NCBI GenBank assembly: GCA_963580455.1
Contig: OY756958.1
Location: forward strand, 1,562,501-1,626,500
Source: Euonymus europaeus
Lineage: Eukaryota > Streptophyta > Magnoliopsida > Celastrales > Celastraceae
Reading direction: 5' to 3'
DNA length: 64,000 nt
Shown in pieces: positions 49,060 to 60,149 of this stretch. A model generated the notes under the pieces. The model saw nothing but the letters and a program-made list of their open reading frames with translations. It was not told where the DNA came from and did not search any database. The translations under genes and the position numbers were made by a program. Position 1 is the first letter of the stretch. Each line of letters begins with the position of its first letter.

Positions 49060-50159
49060 TCACTTGGTGCCAGATGCACCTGGACCCATTGCGTCTGCAT
49101 ACTTCATCTTCAACCATGCAAGCTGCCAATCCCTGCGTATCATGGCAGTAAAGAACTCACGCTCCTCCTTCTTCTGAAACAACCTAAAGGCGAACATTAG
49201 GAGATCACCAATCTCTGCAGTCTCCGGAATTTCCTCCAGGATACGCATACAATCAGCAATCTCTGTCTTCACATCATTATGGGTACAAGGTGGAGGGGCA
49301 GTCATGACATCGGTGCGGCTACTCACAGCGGACACAAGGTTGCCCAAACACTTGGTGACATCCTCACGGTAGTCAGCTGATTTGCGCTTCTTCTTTCTGC
49401 GAGTCCCTGGGGTCCCTAATCTGTTCCTGCGCTGTCGAACTACTGGAATGGGAGAGCTGGTGATTTCATCTCCATCTTCCTTGTCGATGTTATATTCTGG
49501 ATCGCTAGAGTCCTCAGAGCCAATCATCATATGTTGAACATTATCTCCTAAGCTTGTCTTTGTGGGCTCTTCATTTGGATTGGATGATCCTGGAATGTAG
49601 GCGAACTCTCCAGTAGCACATTGCCCTTGGAAAAGTGTCTCAAGCAGATCGAGGTGCTCAGGCCCTTGGACTCTGAACTTGGCAACCTTCTTGTCCTCCT
49701 GCAAATGTGCAATAATAAATGAAGTTAACAAACTAATTATAGAAACTAAACAGGAGAAACAATTTAATATAGCATATATGGCTAGCTAAAGTGAAAAAGA
49801 AATAAAATGACCTTAATTCTGCGCTCCCACCATTCATTATCAGCTAGAATGGTGTTACGAGTATGGTCCCATCCTGTGCCAGTGTCATGAAGGCGCAATT
49901 TCTCAAACAACTTGTATTCCTTCTTCAAGTTGTCCCACTTGTTTTTCAGTTGTGGCTGATCATATCGCCTACCAGTTTGCTCAGCAAATCCGGACACAAT
50001 TTTCTGCCACCCTTCTTTAGTAAAGTGAGTACCGGGCCTCCTTCCCGCCTTCACTTGTTCGACACACAAATTCAGAATTTTTTTTGTTTGGACGGAGTCC
50101 CAAGTGGCCTTATCCTGCCCTTGACTTGGTTGTGGCACCGGTGTGGATGGAGTACTCAT
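49060..50159 (-). CDS. Harbinger Myb/SANT-like DNA-binding protein
   Basis: Two exons, 50159-49812 and 49698-49060, give about 328 residues. The N-terminal half has the Myb/SANT-like trihelix TWDSVQTKKILNLCVEQV ... FTKEGWQKIVSGFAEQTG ... LKNKWDNLKKEY. The second exon has an acidic stretch, then a basic RRKKKRKSADYRE patch as a likely nuclear signal, then a helical C-terminus. In this superfamily the partner protein binds the ends and brings the transposase into the nucleus. The start is placed at MSTPSTPVPQ, after a hydrophobic upstream extension that looks spurious. Confidence 0.85.
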
Positions 50160-50799
50160 ACTACTTGAAATTGGATGTATCACAAACATTAAAGCTAATA
50201 AGAGGAAAAGAAGTGCAAAGAATTTGAACACAGAAAACATCCATTCATTCCTAAACACGTCCTAATAATAAGGCAAAAAAACATTCTATTCATAAACCAA
50301 TATGAGCAGTAGAAGGCAGGAAATCACTCCATCCATAAACATATACTCAGTAGATGACATCTTAAAACCATATTTGAACAAAACTGTACTAACCTGATAC
50401 TGTGGAGTTGGGACTGGTATTCTGCAGTTTAGATGATAGGAGCAACGCCTACAAAACCAATATGAGCAGTAGAAGACAAGAAGCAAGAAATGCAGACATT
50501 AGTGCATTAGTGGAGAGATTGGTGCAGCAATACGAAATTGAGAAAATTCAAGAGACGGTAAAACGAGGGAAAGACCAAGAAAAAGATATCCATGGAGGTG
50601 ATAAGAAAAAAAGGATTATATGGGAACATTGAACAGTAGAGCTTTAGATATAAACCAATGGTAGAGGAGGATTCACATAGTGGACTCCAACTTCAACTAA
50701 CTTCTCTTATTAACACGTACCAACCCCAACATATTTGGTTAAAGGCTTTGACAATAATGATGATAAAATTACACATCTTGAATTTGTTCAACTTTTCTA

Positions 50800-51120
50800 A
50801 CAAGGGAGTCAATTCTAATTGATCAATAAAAATATATTTCAATGCCATTTCTTTTTTATTTTTCTTTAGTTTAGTCAATCTATCATGAAAGGTAAAAAGG
50901 GGTAAAGTACCCTTGTACCAGTCGTTTTCTAAATGTAAGTTTTCTTCTTCCGCATGTAGAAAAGGAATGAATAAATCAATCAAATTCCGAGAGGCTTCAT
51001 GAAGTGCTTCTTTAGGAGTTAAACTTCCATTTGTCCATATTTCGAGAAAAAGTATCTCTTCTTTTTCACTCCCATTTCTATAAGACTGAATACTATAATT
51101 TGTATTTCGAACAGGCATTA
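50800..51120 (-). pseudogene. rpoA: Nuclear copy of plastid rpoA fragment (NUPT)
   Basis: The minus strand encodes an uninterrupted segment of the plastid RNA polymerase alpha subunit: [58 protein letters not shown], and [20 protein letters not shown]. Sequence on both sides is unrelated to rpoA, so about 320 bp of plastid DNA is embedded here. It has no start, no C-terminal domain and no plausible function. Its position is inside the Harbinger element, upstream of the Myb/SANT gene. Confidence 0.85.
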
Positions 51121-51129
51121 AGGTTATAA

Positions 51130-52400
51130 CCCTGACTATTTTCATGGACAGGTGCAACTTCATCTGTGTTAATACCAAATACCAAATGCATGCATTCAGA
51201 TGGAATATCATACTAAGATCTGGAACACAAAACTGCTATCAATTGCAAATATATGAAAAAATACTGTAGAGCTGGGTGTGAGGGACTATATTATGAATCC
51301 AAGTTGTAAGTTAATCAAATTTGTGTACACTCAATCAATGTTCCAGGCTATAGGAGGAGTTGTTATACAAAGTACACATAGATTAATACTATGTTCCATG
51401 TTTCAATCTCAAAAGAAAAGAAACTAAAACTTATGCTCAAGACAATTAAAGAGGAGGACAAAAAAATACCCCTCTACACATGTCATCTAACCCCATCATT
51501 GGCTCAAAATCAGGCCAAAAGTAAGATAAACAACACAAGACTTCTAAACCAACGCCTAGAAGCACTTTACTGCTACCCTACAGCAATGAACTTTGGTCAC
51601 ATTCCCTGGCCAGAACAACAAATTTCTTAATAAAGGACCCAGTATCACCCTCTGACCAAAATAAAACGGCAGATAGCCAAGGAATGAGCATGACAAGGCT
51701 TAGAAAAAATCATTCATCCAAATCAAAAAACAATTCAAGAATTTTTCCACTCCAAATGTTCATATCAGCGTCAAATCCTTTAAAGCTTCACCATAAAGGA
51801 CCCATCAAGCTACACATAGAAAAGGTGGACTCATTTCATGAATGTCAATAAATAAAGCTAGTCAGGTTGAGAGACCCAGAATCTGTCGAGAACTATTTCA
51901 TGGTTACCTGGCTGATCGGGTGCGACAGGTGAGGAAGAATGAAATCTACGCTCCGAACGAACTGAAATCACCGCTCCGAACCCGGTGACCTAGATCGAAC
52001 ATACATGAAATGGCGTTAAGGAAATCGAAATCAAAATCGGGTGAGACAAGTACATGAAACGAGAATGTCGAAATTGGAAACATAAGCACCTTTTTTTGCA
52101 GCGGCTTGCGAGCGTCGTTATCTGCTCCTGCCCTCTCGAGTACGCAAGTTTCACAAAATGACCTAGGTCTAATTTTTCCCAAACAATCACCAGGAAGCCA
52201 AACAACAAATTTAATCAAGCCATTGAGTGAACTGATACTGAAAGAATCGTACAGGAATCGTTCATTGGAATTGAGCTAGAGACTTTTACCTGAATCGTGA
52301 AATGCAGAGACTTGGAAGGCGGCCGACTCTGAAGCGAGAGTGAAGGTTTGTGAACTAAGAACCACATGTGAACGTGGGCTCAATTCCACGTTATGGGTTC
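51130..52400. other. Harbinger 5' noncoding region
   Basis: No coding feature. This is the likely promoter and untranslated leader for the minus-strand element genes, with a GC-richer part near 51900-52350. Confidence 0.4.
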
Positions 52401-52505
52401 GTCTGGCCGGAACGCAACTCTATTGGGCTCCAAACGCCTAAAGCCCGTTGCGTTGAGAATGTGACGTGAACTTGGGCTCAAAAACGTGCTGCCAAACAAA
52501 CACAG

Positions 52506-52826
52506 TATATTACTCTCCCAAGCACTTATATTAGTAGAAAACTAATAGAACACCAAACCAATTATGGAATGCTGCAAGGGATAGCATTATTTTCAAGAAC
52601 GATTTTAGACCTTCGCTTCCCCTTCCTGTTGGCAAGTTATCACATATTTCAGTTTCAGTATCTTTATATATAGGAAAATGATATGTAGCCCATATTTTGA
52701 GAACCCATGGTAGTACATATTTAATTATTTTATTAATTTTTTATTCTAATTAATTATTTTATTATTTTAATCAATATGCTAAGCATTTATTTGATTTTAT
52801 GATTTTATTCTAATGAATTATTAGTC
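52506..52826. other. AT-rich spacer, no gene
   Basis: AT-rich DNA between the Harbinger end and the 82-bp repeats. Nothing recognised. Confidence 0.5.
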
Positions 52827-53050
52827 CGTTAGGGTTTAGCGAATCCATTCATTTTAGGGTTTAACACTTATTGTTGAGGTTATAGCATAAAAATTCGATA
52901 CATGAGCTCATTAGGGTTTAACCAATCCATTCATCGTAGGGTTTAACACTTATTGTTTAAGTTATAACATGAAAATTTGATACATGAACCCGTTAGGATT
53001 TAGCGAATTCGTTTTCCTTAAGATTTAACACTTATTATTTAAACATGAGT
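52827..53050 (+). repeat. 82-bp tandem repeat, three copies
   Basis: CGTTAGGGTTTAG-type starts lie at 52827, 52909 and 52991, each followed by TTTAACACTTATTGTT and ATACATGA(G/A). Period 82 bp. A single diverged copy lies at 13365-13465. Confidence 0.8.
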
Positions 53051-55535
53051 TCCAAAAATATGGACCATTTATCACTACCCTTCTATACAAGTATCACATT
53101 TAAACATCCATAACAACCAATTTGTTCACCGTAAGGTCTATATAGAGAAAGGTCTAATGATGAATACTTCACTAGAATGATAAGTGGTCTTTAACAACAA
53201 ATTAAAACAAGATGCAAAATAAATTTTCCCAAGAATATGAGAACAATTTAACATATTGAAAACCTAAAAATATTCCCTCAAATTTGTAGAGCCCTGGCAA
53301 ATGGCAATGGATTCAGCAAAACTCAAAACTTCAAAAGGAGCTTCAAAGTTCAAAGCTAATGAAAATAGCGCAAGCTATATGAATGAAAAAAAATTAAAGG
53401 CTTAGTAGTTGTAGTTAGTAATAATAATACCAACGAATGCATTTTATCCCAGAGTAGTTTGGATATACAATAGGCATATATAGAAGCCGATGGCCTAACT
53501 CTCATTTATTGCCAACAATCCAAAACATTATTAGCGTTGCAAACCATCGGGTTTCTTGAGGACACAGCAAACTGTTAAACAAACATTCGTCTTCACGTAG
53601 CTGTGTCTAGAGTGCATACATTGTCCGGGCCCTCATCATCATCATCATCATCATAAGAAGAGCAAAGGAGCTTTCTACTATTGACATCACCACAATCTCG
53701 AGTTGGTCCCCAAATCAACACAAAATACAGATCCCGTTCACAAAGCAAGCAATAAACTACGGATCCCGACGATCTGGGTCTGCCATTATTAACAGTTAGG
53801 TTAGCAAAAGTGAAAAGCAGAAAGATCAACGCATAAACTATACACGTAAAAATATCTATACATAGCCTAGCTAGGCAAACGACAAAACTTCCCACTTCAG
53901 TTCACAGTCATAGTGCGTAATTAGATTATATTCTTTGGCTTTAGGAGACTGATAGGTAATTAGATAGTCATATTCTTCAGCTTTAGCAGAAAATACGTAC
54001 TAAATTGAAATTTTGCAATACTCCTGTGCACTAATTCGGTAATGAAGAGGAGAACTTTTCAATGTTTTGCCACTCTTTTGAATGCAAAAAGGACTTTATT
54101 AGAAACAGAACCAAGGACGTTTCTCAAGCAAGAACATGACAAAAAAATAACAAACCAAGAACCAACCAGTAAGCATATACACACCAACAATTCATGTGAT
54201 GTAGAACAACATCAGTAAGGATGAGCAGAAAACAATGTTTTCCACGTAACAGGATGATCACAATCAAAACTCACAAAATCTCCAAACAATGATGTTAAAG
54301 AAGTATTTCTTTCCAATTTGTTTACGAGTGTAAAAAATATATATATTATTGGAAGGTACATAGAAAGTACAAGAAAAGTACACTATTCAATGTAACAAAT
54401 GTTAATGAATGCACAAACAAAGTGCCACAAAGTATGATAAGGTGAAGAAGGTTCAAAACTTTTTTTCAAGCACCACCAAATGAGGCTCAAAAATACCTCC
54501 TTAGCAATACAGTCACTCCCTACACTTCCTATAAACCAGGGGGAAATAGCAGAAAATTGTAACCCCTCGTTACAAAGATTGTTCCCCTCTAAATTGTACC
54601 TTTCCAAAAGCCATTCACTCTTTTTTTCCTTCCTTTTGATAAGATAGTCAGGATAATGCAATCAAATCTCCCAACATTCCTCCAACAATATTCCATAGCC
54701 CTGCAATCCACTAACAACGTAGCTGGTTGTGATTCTCGTCTTATTTACATAAAAAAGCATCTACTTACAAGCACATACCCCATCTTCCCATGTATCTAAC
54801 GTTAAAAGCTTTGGCCGTATTGCCTCCTATTGGAAGGGGAAAAAAAGATACTATAATTGGTGTATGGTTTTCCCTATACTATAACACCAATTATGGTATA
54901 GGGAAAGCATTACAACTTATTTTTTATGGAACTTCTTCTCCACAGATGTTGTGACATTGATAAAATTAATCACATAAAATGTTCTATTTCAATTTACTAT
55001 AAATTACAATAAATGGTACTACAACCACGACTTTAAAGTTCAATCAGAAATTTCACGAGAAAACCTTATAAAAAACAAACAATCCAAAAAAAAGAAAGCA
55101 ACAAGAGTCATCGCAAGATCAAAAATTAAGGTGATAAGGCAAGTCACATGCTACCCCCTCATTCAGAAAGCGGTCCAAAGCAAATCGAAGAATCGCATGT
55201 TGCATGAATTCCAAGATTCTAGCCCATTGAAATGGGATCATGAAAAAGAGATGTCAAGATTGCTTTCCTATGGAAAATTCTTCATTTGTAATATTAGTCT
55301 CAGAATGCGCAAAATGCTCAAAAGGCACGTGCACAAAGACATTCCAAAATCTAATTTACCACTGTTCCCTTACCCGTCCACAGCCAAAATCTGCAATTTT
55401 CTGTGATTTGGAAGAGAATGAGAAGAAAACACCCCTCAATTTGCTCAAAAATAATTAAAGACTAGAGAACCAAATTGAAAATAACAGTTACGTTCTATGC
55501 AAAACATACAAAATTAGAAAAAACTAAAAACTTAC
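53051..55535. other. Intergenic / possible intron and 3' region, no supported gene
   Basis: AT-rich. It has a (CAT)n microsatellite (53634-53655) and a hairpin near 54850-54905 where ATAATTGGTGT pairs with ACACCAATTAT. Part of it may be the downstream introns or 3' UTR of the interrupted minus-strand gene. Frames at 53593-53895 and 54383-54661 carry no recognisable domain. Confidence 0.4.
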
Positions 55536-55760
55536 ATCTCAACATCATAGCCTGCTCTGGAGTTATCATGACTTTGCACATACAAAAACTATAACCACAA
55601 ATGGATTCCAGATCCAGAGCCTCCTTTGAGGAATTTTCACTGTAAAGATAAAGTACAACCACATCAATTAACATACATATGATCGATCATCACAAAGTGA
55701 GAATATAGATAATTGAGAGAGATTGAACAACCTGTCGAGAACAGAGGCGAGAATTCGTAC

Positions 55761-55929
55761 TGTTATAAGTTATAAGGGTGTTTTTGGTCTTTTTCATGTG
55801 TGTAATGCTTTACCTAGGATTCTTCTCCCTGGGAACAATAAGACGAATCATTTTACAGCTGCTGCTCTCTATCTCACTGTACCAAAACTCTCTGTGTATT
55901 ATTGTTGGTTCTACCTACTGTCACTGACT
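55761..55929 (+). repeat. Left LTR of TR-GAG element
   Basis: Starts TGTTATAAGTTATAAGGG, ends CTGTCACTGACT. One base differs from the right LTR (position 17: G here, T there). Confidence 0.92.
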
Positions 55930-55942
55930 TGGTATCGGAGCC
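55930..55942 (+). other. Primer-binding site, initiator tRNA-Met type
   Basis: TGGTATCGGAGCC lies immediately after the left LTR. The common Copia/TRIM version is TGGTATCAGAGC, one base different. Confidence 0.85.
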
Positions 55943-56691
55943 GGACGATCGCTGCTGCTTCTTCCGGTGACGATCTGATGACGCTGCAAGGGTCCTGAGT
56001 TGCGACGAGCGAGCACCTATGAGCTTCGTCTCTACTCGACGGTGATCGACCTTGCTGTGTCTTCGATCTGGTTCTGTTTTTTGCTTGGCGCTTCTCCGGT
56101 TCTTCTAGTCGCACGCTTCTCTGGTTTTGGTTCATCTCCTTGTACAATTTTCTGGGTAAAAAAAAAAAAAAAAAAACTGATCTGGTTTGTGTGCTACGTC
56201 CCTGTTTTCTGGTTCTGGTTTCTGGTGCTTCGTCCCTGTTTTCTGATTCTGATTGCTGGTGTGAGTTTCGAACTCTGCTGTTGCTGTTGCACTGATCTCT
56301 GGTTTCTGGTTCTGGTCTTTGATGTGTGTTTCGGCATCTGCTGTTGCACTGAGCCATTGGTTTGTTTCTGGTTTGTGCTTGCTTCATCTGGTTTGTGCTT
56401 CATCCCTGTTTTTCTGGTTACGCCCGAGACATTAAATTTCCTTCTGTTTCAGAATCTGCTGTTGCCCATATGGACTTCAGAATCCTACACTGAATTTATG
56501 GCTCTCAGCTTGGTAATTTTTCTTTGTTCCTCCTAGTTGTACTCGAGCTATTCTGGTTCACTACATTACTCTGAATTTTCTGTTCTGGTTCTCTGCATTG
56601 CTCTGAATTTTCAAGTGGCTTCGTTTTGTGAACCTCTGGTTTGGTTTTACTGTTGTTTGTTGTGCTTGGCGTCAATTCTTGTTTGGTCAGC

Positions 56692-57660
56692 ATGTCAGAA
56701 TCCTCAGAATCTGTGAGTAAAGCACCTGCTAAGAATCTTGTATCCCGTGATGATGATCTTCCTCGTTCCATTACTTCCAAGAAGTTAAATGGCTATAACT
56801 ATATGTCTTGGGCCCATGCTGTTAAAATCCACCTTCGTGGCAAAAGAAAACTGAAGTATCTTACTGATGATCCTCCCAAGAAGGACGATCCTACTCTTGC
56901 CGATTGGGAAAGTGAAGATTCCCTTATAATGGGCTGGTTGTGGCATAGTATGGAACCCAACATTATCTCTACCGTAGAATTTGCTGAGACCTCGAAACAA
57001 ATTTGGGATACTCTGGCTAGTGCTCACTCTCAGCATTCAAATGTTTCAAGGGTCTATGAATTGTATGAACAAATTTTCTCTACTAAACAGAATGGTGCGG
57101 CACTTCCTGATCATTATAGTCGACTCAAGAGTTTGTGGGATCAGCTCTTGCAACACCGTCCTTTTACTCCTGATCTTTCTGAACAACAACGCTACTGGGA
57201 AGAATTTATGCTTGCCTCTCTCCTTGCCAGCTTGGATTCTGATTTCAAAGGTTTCAAAGATCAAATTCTAGCCAGCGAGACTCTCCCTACTACTGCAAAT
57301 GCTTATTCTCGATTGTTGAGGTCTTCTTTGGGCCAAACTGCTTCTGTTTCGACATCTGTTGATGCTACAGCTATGTTATCTACTCTGAATCAGCGTGGTG
57401 GGGGTTCCTCTCGCGGTCGTTTCTCTCGTGGTCGAGGTGGTGGACGTGGCCGCGGCGGCGGTCGTTCTCAAAGTCGTGGTGACAAACACTGCAATCATTG
57501 TGGTGGCACCAATCATACTGAGCCATACTATTGGGTTAAATATGGCAAACCTGATCATGTGAAGTACCTCGTCCCATGCCTATGTATTGTGATAATCAAG
57601 CAGCAATTTATATTGCCAACAATCCTGTCTTCCATGAGCGTACCAAACATATTGAAGTAG
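56692..57660 (+). CDS. Copia gag-like protein
   Basis: About 322 residues from [10 protein letters not shown]. The UBN2-type gag core has [34 protein letters not shown], and a region with [13 protein letters not shown]. It is followed by an Arg-Gly-rich segment ([17 protein letters not shown]) and a zinc-knuckle remnant [15 protein letters not shown] whose last cysteine is replaced by Tyr. Gag packages element RNA into particles. After KYGKPDH the frame runs out of gag over the deletion junction and ends within the RNase H remnant in another frame. Upstream frame without ATG is leader sequence. Confidence 0.85.
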   Translation: MSESSESVSKAPAKNLVSRDDDLPRSITSKKLNGYNYMSWAHAVKIHLRGKRKLKYLTDDPPKKDDPTLADWESEDSLIMGWLWHSMEPNIISTVEFAETSKQIWDTLASAHSQHSNVSRVYELYEQIFSTKQNGAALPDHYSRLKSLWDQLLQHRPFTPDLSEQQRYWEEFMLASLLASLDSDFKGFKDQILASETLPTTANAYSRLLRSSLGQTASVSTSVDATAMLSTLNQRGGGSSRGRFSRGRGGGRGRGGGRSQSRGDKHCNHCGGTNHTEPYYWVKYGKPDHVKYLVPCLCIVIIKQQFILPTILSSMSVPNILK

Positions 57661-57824
57661 ACTGTCACTTCATCAGAGATTTATTGTTAAGGAAGGATAT
57701 TTGTACTTCTTATGTCTCTTCTACCTCACAGTTAGGAGATTTCTTTACTAAACCTTTGTTTCCCTCTATGTTTCATAAGTTCTGTACCAAGCTGAGTATG
57801 TACAATATGTACATTCCAGCTTGA
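57576..57824 (+). pseudogene. Copia RNase H C-terminal remnant
   Basis: Encodes [38 protein letters not shown] and the terminal [10 protein letters not shown] motif of Copia pol. It is fused directly to the gag end by an internal deletion near 57570 and lacks a native start. Confidence 0.85.
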
Positions 57825-57831
57825 GGGGGGC

Positions 57832-58000
57832 TGTTATAAGTTATAATGGTGTTTTTGGTCTTTTTCATGTGTGTAATGCTTTACCTAGGATTCTTCTCCC
57901 TGGGAACAATAAGACGAATCATTTTACAGCTGCTGCTCTCTATCTCACTGTACCAAAACTCTCTGTGTATTATTGTTGGTTCTACCTACTGTCACTGACT
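57832..58000 (+). repeat. Right LTR of TR-GAG element
   Basis: Same as the left LTR except for one base. Read on the minus strand, its last bases supply the final codons and stop of the interrupted host frame. Confidence 0.92.
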
Positions 58001-59687
58001 CGTACAAGGACTGTCTCACGATCGTCATGTTGAGGTGTCCGTGTTATCAACAGATGGATCTTTCTTTTCTCCATACTTTTAAGGTCACCACCACCATCCT
58101 CCCCACTGCTATGTTCGATAGAAGAACCAACCTCGTGCATCATCCTACTCCCATCTGTCTTGTAGTGTCTAGGCTTATCAAACCTATCTCCTATTATTTC
58201 CATATGTTTAAGGACATCACCACCATCCTCCCCACTCCAATCTTCACCAGAAGAATAATCCTCGTGCCTTCTTCTCCGAATTTCATCCTTCTTGTGGTGC
58301 CTCGGCTCATCAGAGATATACACTCTTTTCTTCATACGTTTCAGGTCTCCTACCTTTTTCTCATCATCCTTTCCAGACTTGGAATCTTCAATCATATGTT
58401 TCTTTGAGTTGTACTCTCTGTCCAAAAAGCTGTATTCACATTTTTCATGTTGCTCAACACCACCATCTAAATTCTTTTCATGTCCACTTTCCAACTCAGC
58501 ATCACCCCTTGTCTCTCCACTTGGTTCATGAGGTTCAAACAAACTGATCGCAAGGCCAGCTCCCAGTGTCGCCATCTGTTTCTTCTTTCTAGGAACAAAT
58601 TGATGAGTATCAGTATCTGATGTCTTGAAAGAGTCATCAAAATACACAGCTAAGACTTCACATTCATATTCTCTAGAGAAAACTATAATTAAAGAATCAA
58701 GCGTGTTACAATAAACAATCAAGACATATTTTCGTTTAAGAACAATTTCCATTGAAATACACCAAGACTCGGTTGAAAGTATTACGGCAGACATATAATG
58801 TATCAGCTGTGATGGGTGAATTATTGATGCTGCTCTATGCATGCAAGCTATTCAAGTATATGTCAAGAATCGTACATCTATTGATTCTACGAAGAACATC
58901 ATTTGCAGGCAGATATGCAAGGGTGGAAGGGTTGATCAAATTGTTTATTAGCTCACATTAATGAGACTACTCCATCACACTATAAACAATAAAAAAGAAC
59001 ACTCTTTAAAGCGTTAATCATATTAGCATGCACAAAACCTGCATAAGCTACTGTACTTTTCAGCCTCAATCCTAATTGAAGTATACAAGCATAGTCACGA
59101 AAAAACACATTCATCCATAGGAAGGCAAACTGACCAAAAAAAAAGGCAATATGTTCTTAAAAAGCATATAACCATGGAAGTACTACCTGAAAACATAAAA
59201 CCAACTACCAAAGCTATTGCAATATACTTTCTAAAAAAAAATTAACTCAAAATTAACCACAATTATAATCATAACGAATAAGATAATGCAAACTGAGCAC
59301 AATATAATTTGAGGAGGCCTGGAAGAGATAAACTAATTATAAAAATTCAATAATAGAAGGAATGGAGATTACTTACTTCTTACTAGCAACGACAATGGTA
59401 GTGAGTCCACCACTTGCCTTAGAGGCAGCAGCCGCTTCAAGAGTTTTTTGAGTCTCCTCGATCTTCTCAGCAATCTCTGCATCAGTGTACCCCTGGTCAA
59501 TAACCTTATCCTCAAGCTCAACAAGCTTGAGCTGGATTTGGCGCTTGCGATTGTGCTCAAGTATGTCCTTGTTTGGCTTCCTTGTCACTCCAGCAGTAAC
59601 TTGGGGCACCTCAAATCCCTTGTTGTTCAAATCCACCTTGTTTGTCTTTGGTCCTTTTGGGCTCTGTAAACCAATCATGTTGTACAT

Positions 59688-60056
59688 CTCTACTGCTATA
59701 GCTCAACTTAATACAATAACTACACAGAAAATCCAAAATTTTAGCAACCTTATGAATCTATTAAAACATACATCTACTGCTGGTAGTAGAAATAAAGAAA
59801 ACCATACATCAGAAACATAAACAAAATGTATCCCTAGTGACCAAAAATAAGAGCAAAAAGTTATCAGAACAGAAAGCAACACAGAACACAAAGTACACCA
59901 AATAAGGTCCTGAAAACTCAAAGCACTCAAGAATTGAAAATCGATGTCCTTTCCGGCTTTCCCTAACTTTTCTTGTGAAACAAACGAATTAATGAAAGAA
60001 AGAAAAAACAACTGCCAAAAAAGCATCAAGGATCACGAACTAGTTGACCAAAACTA
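59688..60056 (-). other. 5' leader/upstream region of cwf21-like gene
   Basis: Sequence upstream of the ATG at 59687 on the minus strand. It probably holds the 5' UTR and/or promoter. No defined motif could be assigned. Confidence 0.35.
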
Positions 60057-60142
60057 ACAACGCAATCAACAATTAACCATTCAACCAACTATCAATGTAC
60101 AAAAAAAACGAAGAAGAAAAAGCAAGATGAAATCAAAGGCTG
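60057..60142 (+). repeat. Direct repeat copy 1 (about 85 bp)
   Basis: CAATCAACAATTAACCATTC ... GCAAGATGAAATCAAAGG recurs at 61159-61242 in the same orientation with a few changes, 1.1 kb away. Confidence 0.75.
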
Positions 60143-60149
60143 GAAATAG

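Larger units (their letters stand above)
47145..52505 (-). mobile_element. PIF/Harbinger transposon, apparently complete
   Basis: The ends are similar inverted sequences: GTGTGCCTGTTTGGTAGTGC at the left and, read inward from the right, CTGTGTTTGTTTGGCAGCAC. The 5.36-kb interior holds the two genes expected of an autonomous PIF/Harbinger element, both on the minus strand and both open: a DDE transposase (47463-48746) and a Myb/SANT protein (49060-50159). The left end also has GCTGTGAGGT subterminal repeats. The flanking trinucleotide could be ATA on both sides; the family norm is TWA, so the duplication is unproven. A plastid rpoA fragment lies in the region upstream of the Myb/SANT gene. Confidence 0.85.
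55761..58000 (+). mobile_element. TR-GAG-type non-autonomous Copia retrotransposon
   Basis: Two 169-bp LTRs (55761-55929 and 57832-58000) differ at one base. The flanking target duplication is CGTAC (55756-55760 and 58001-58005). A primer-binding site TGGTATCGGAGCC follows the left LTR directly and is close to the initiator-Met tRNA complement. A polypurine tract TTGAGGGGGGC precedes the right LTR. Only gag and the very end of pol (RNase H) remain inside; protease, integrase and reverse transcriptase are deleted. It would need another Copia element for mobility. The LTRs start TG but end CT, not the usual CA. Confidence 0.92.
55536..59687 (-). pseudogene. cwf21/SRRM2-like splicing-factor gene interrupted by LTR element
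   Basis: Exon 1 (59687 to about 59376) encodes MYNMIGLQSPKG ... RKPNKDILEHNRKRQIQLKL ... QGYTDAEIAEKIEET, the cwf21 domain of CWC21/SRRM2-type spliceosome proteins that contact the catalytic core. It ends at AAGAA|GTAAGTAAT. A large exon (about 58635-58001) encodes DTDTHQFVPRKKKQMATL and an acidic/basic, Ser-Arg-rich tail. The TR-GAG element sits in this exon. On the far side the same frame resumes (55760-55732, ILASVLD). It joins across an intron to an exon at 55639-55536 (ENSSKEALDLESICGYSF ...). As it stands the protein ends VSDSR, coded by LTR sequence. The splice between exon 1 and exon 2 could not be fitted in phase, and whether the tail belongs to the same protein is inferred. Confidence 0.7.

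Noticed and set aside
52827..53050. Regular 82-bp repeats considered as CRISPR-like or as interstitial telomere
   Set aside because: Plant nuclear context, tandem without unique spacers, and TTAGGGTTTA occurs only once per unit and not in telomeric runs.
53593..53895. 100-codon minus-strand open frame
   Set aside because: It contains a run of Asp from a (CAT)n microsatellite and otherwise hydrophobic random-like residues.
55380..55420. Minus-strand segment reading KIADFGCGR, like a kinase activation loop
   Set aside because: Only about ten codons between weak splice-like signals, with no other kinase motif nearby on the strand. It is likely coincidence.
56000..56536. 178-codon frame in the TR-GAG leader
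   Set aside because: A low-complexity frame rich in Phe, Trp, Leu and Cys from TTCTGGTT repeats between the PBS and gag. No domain.
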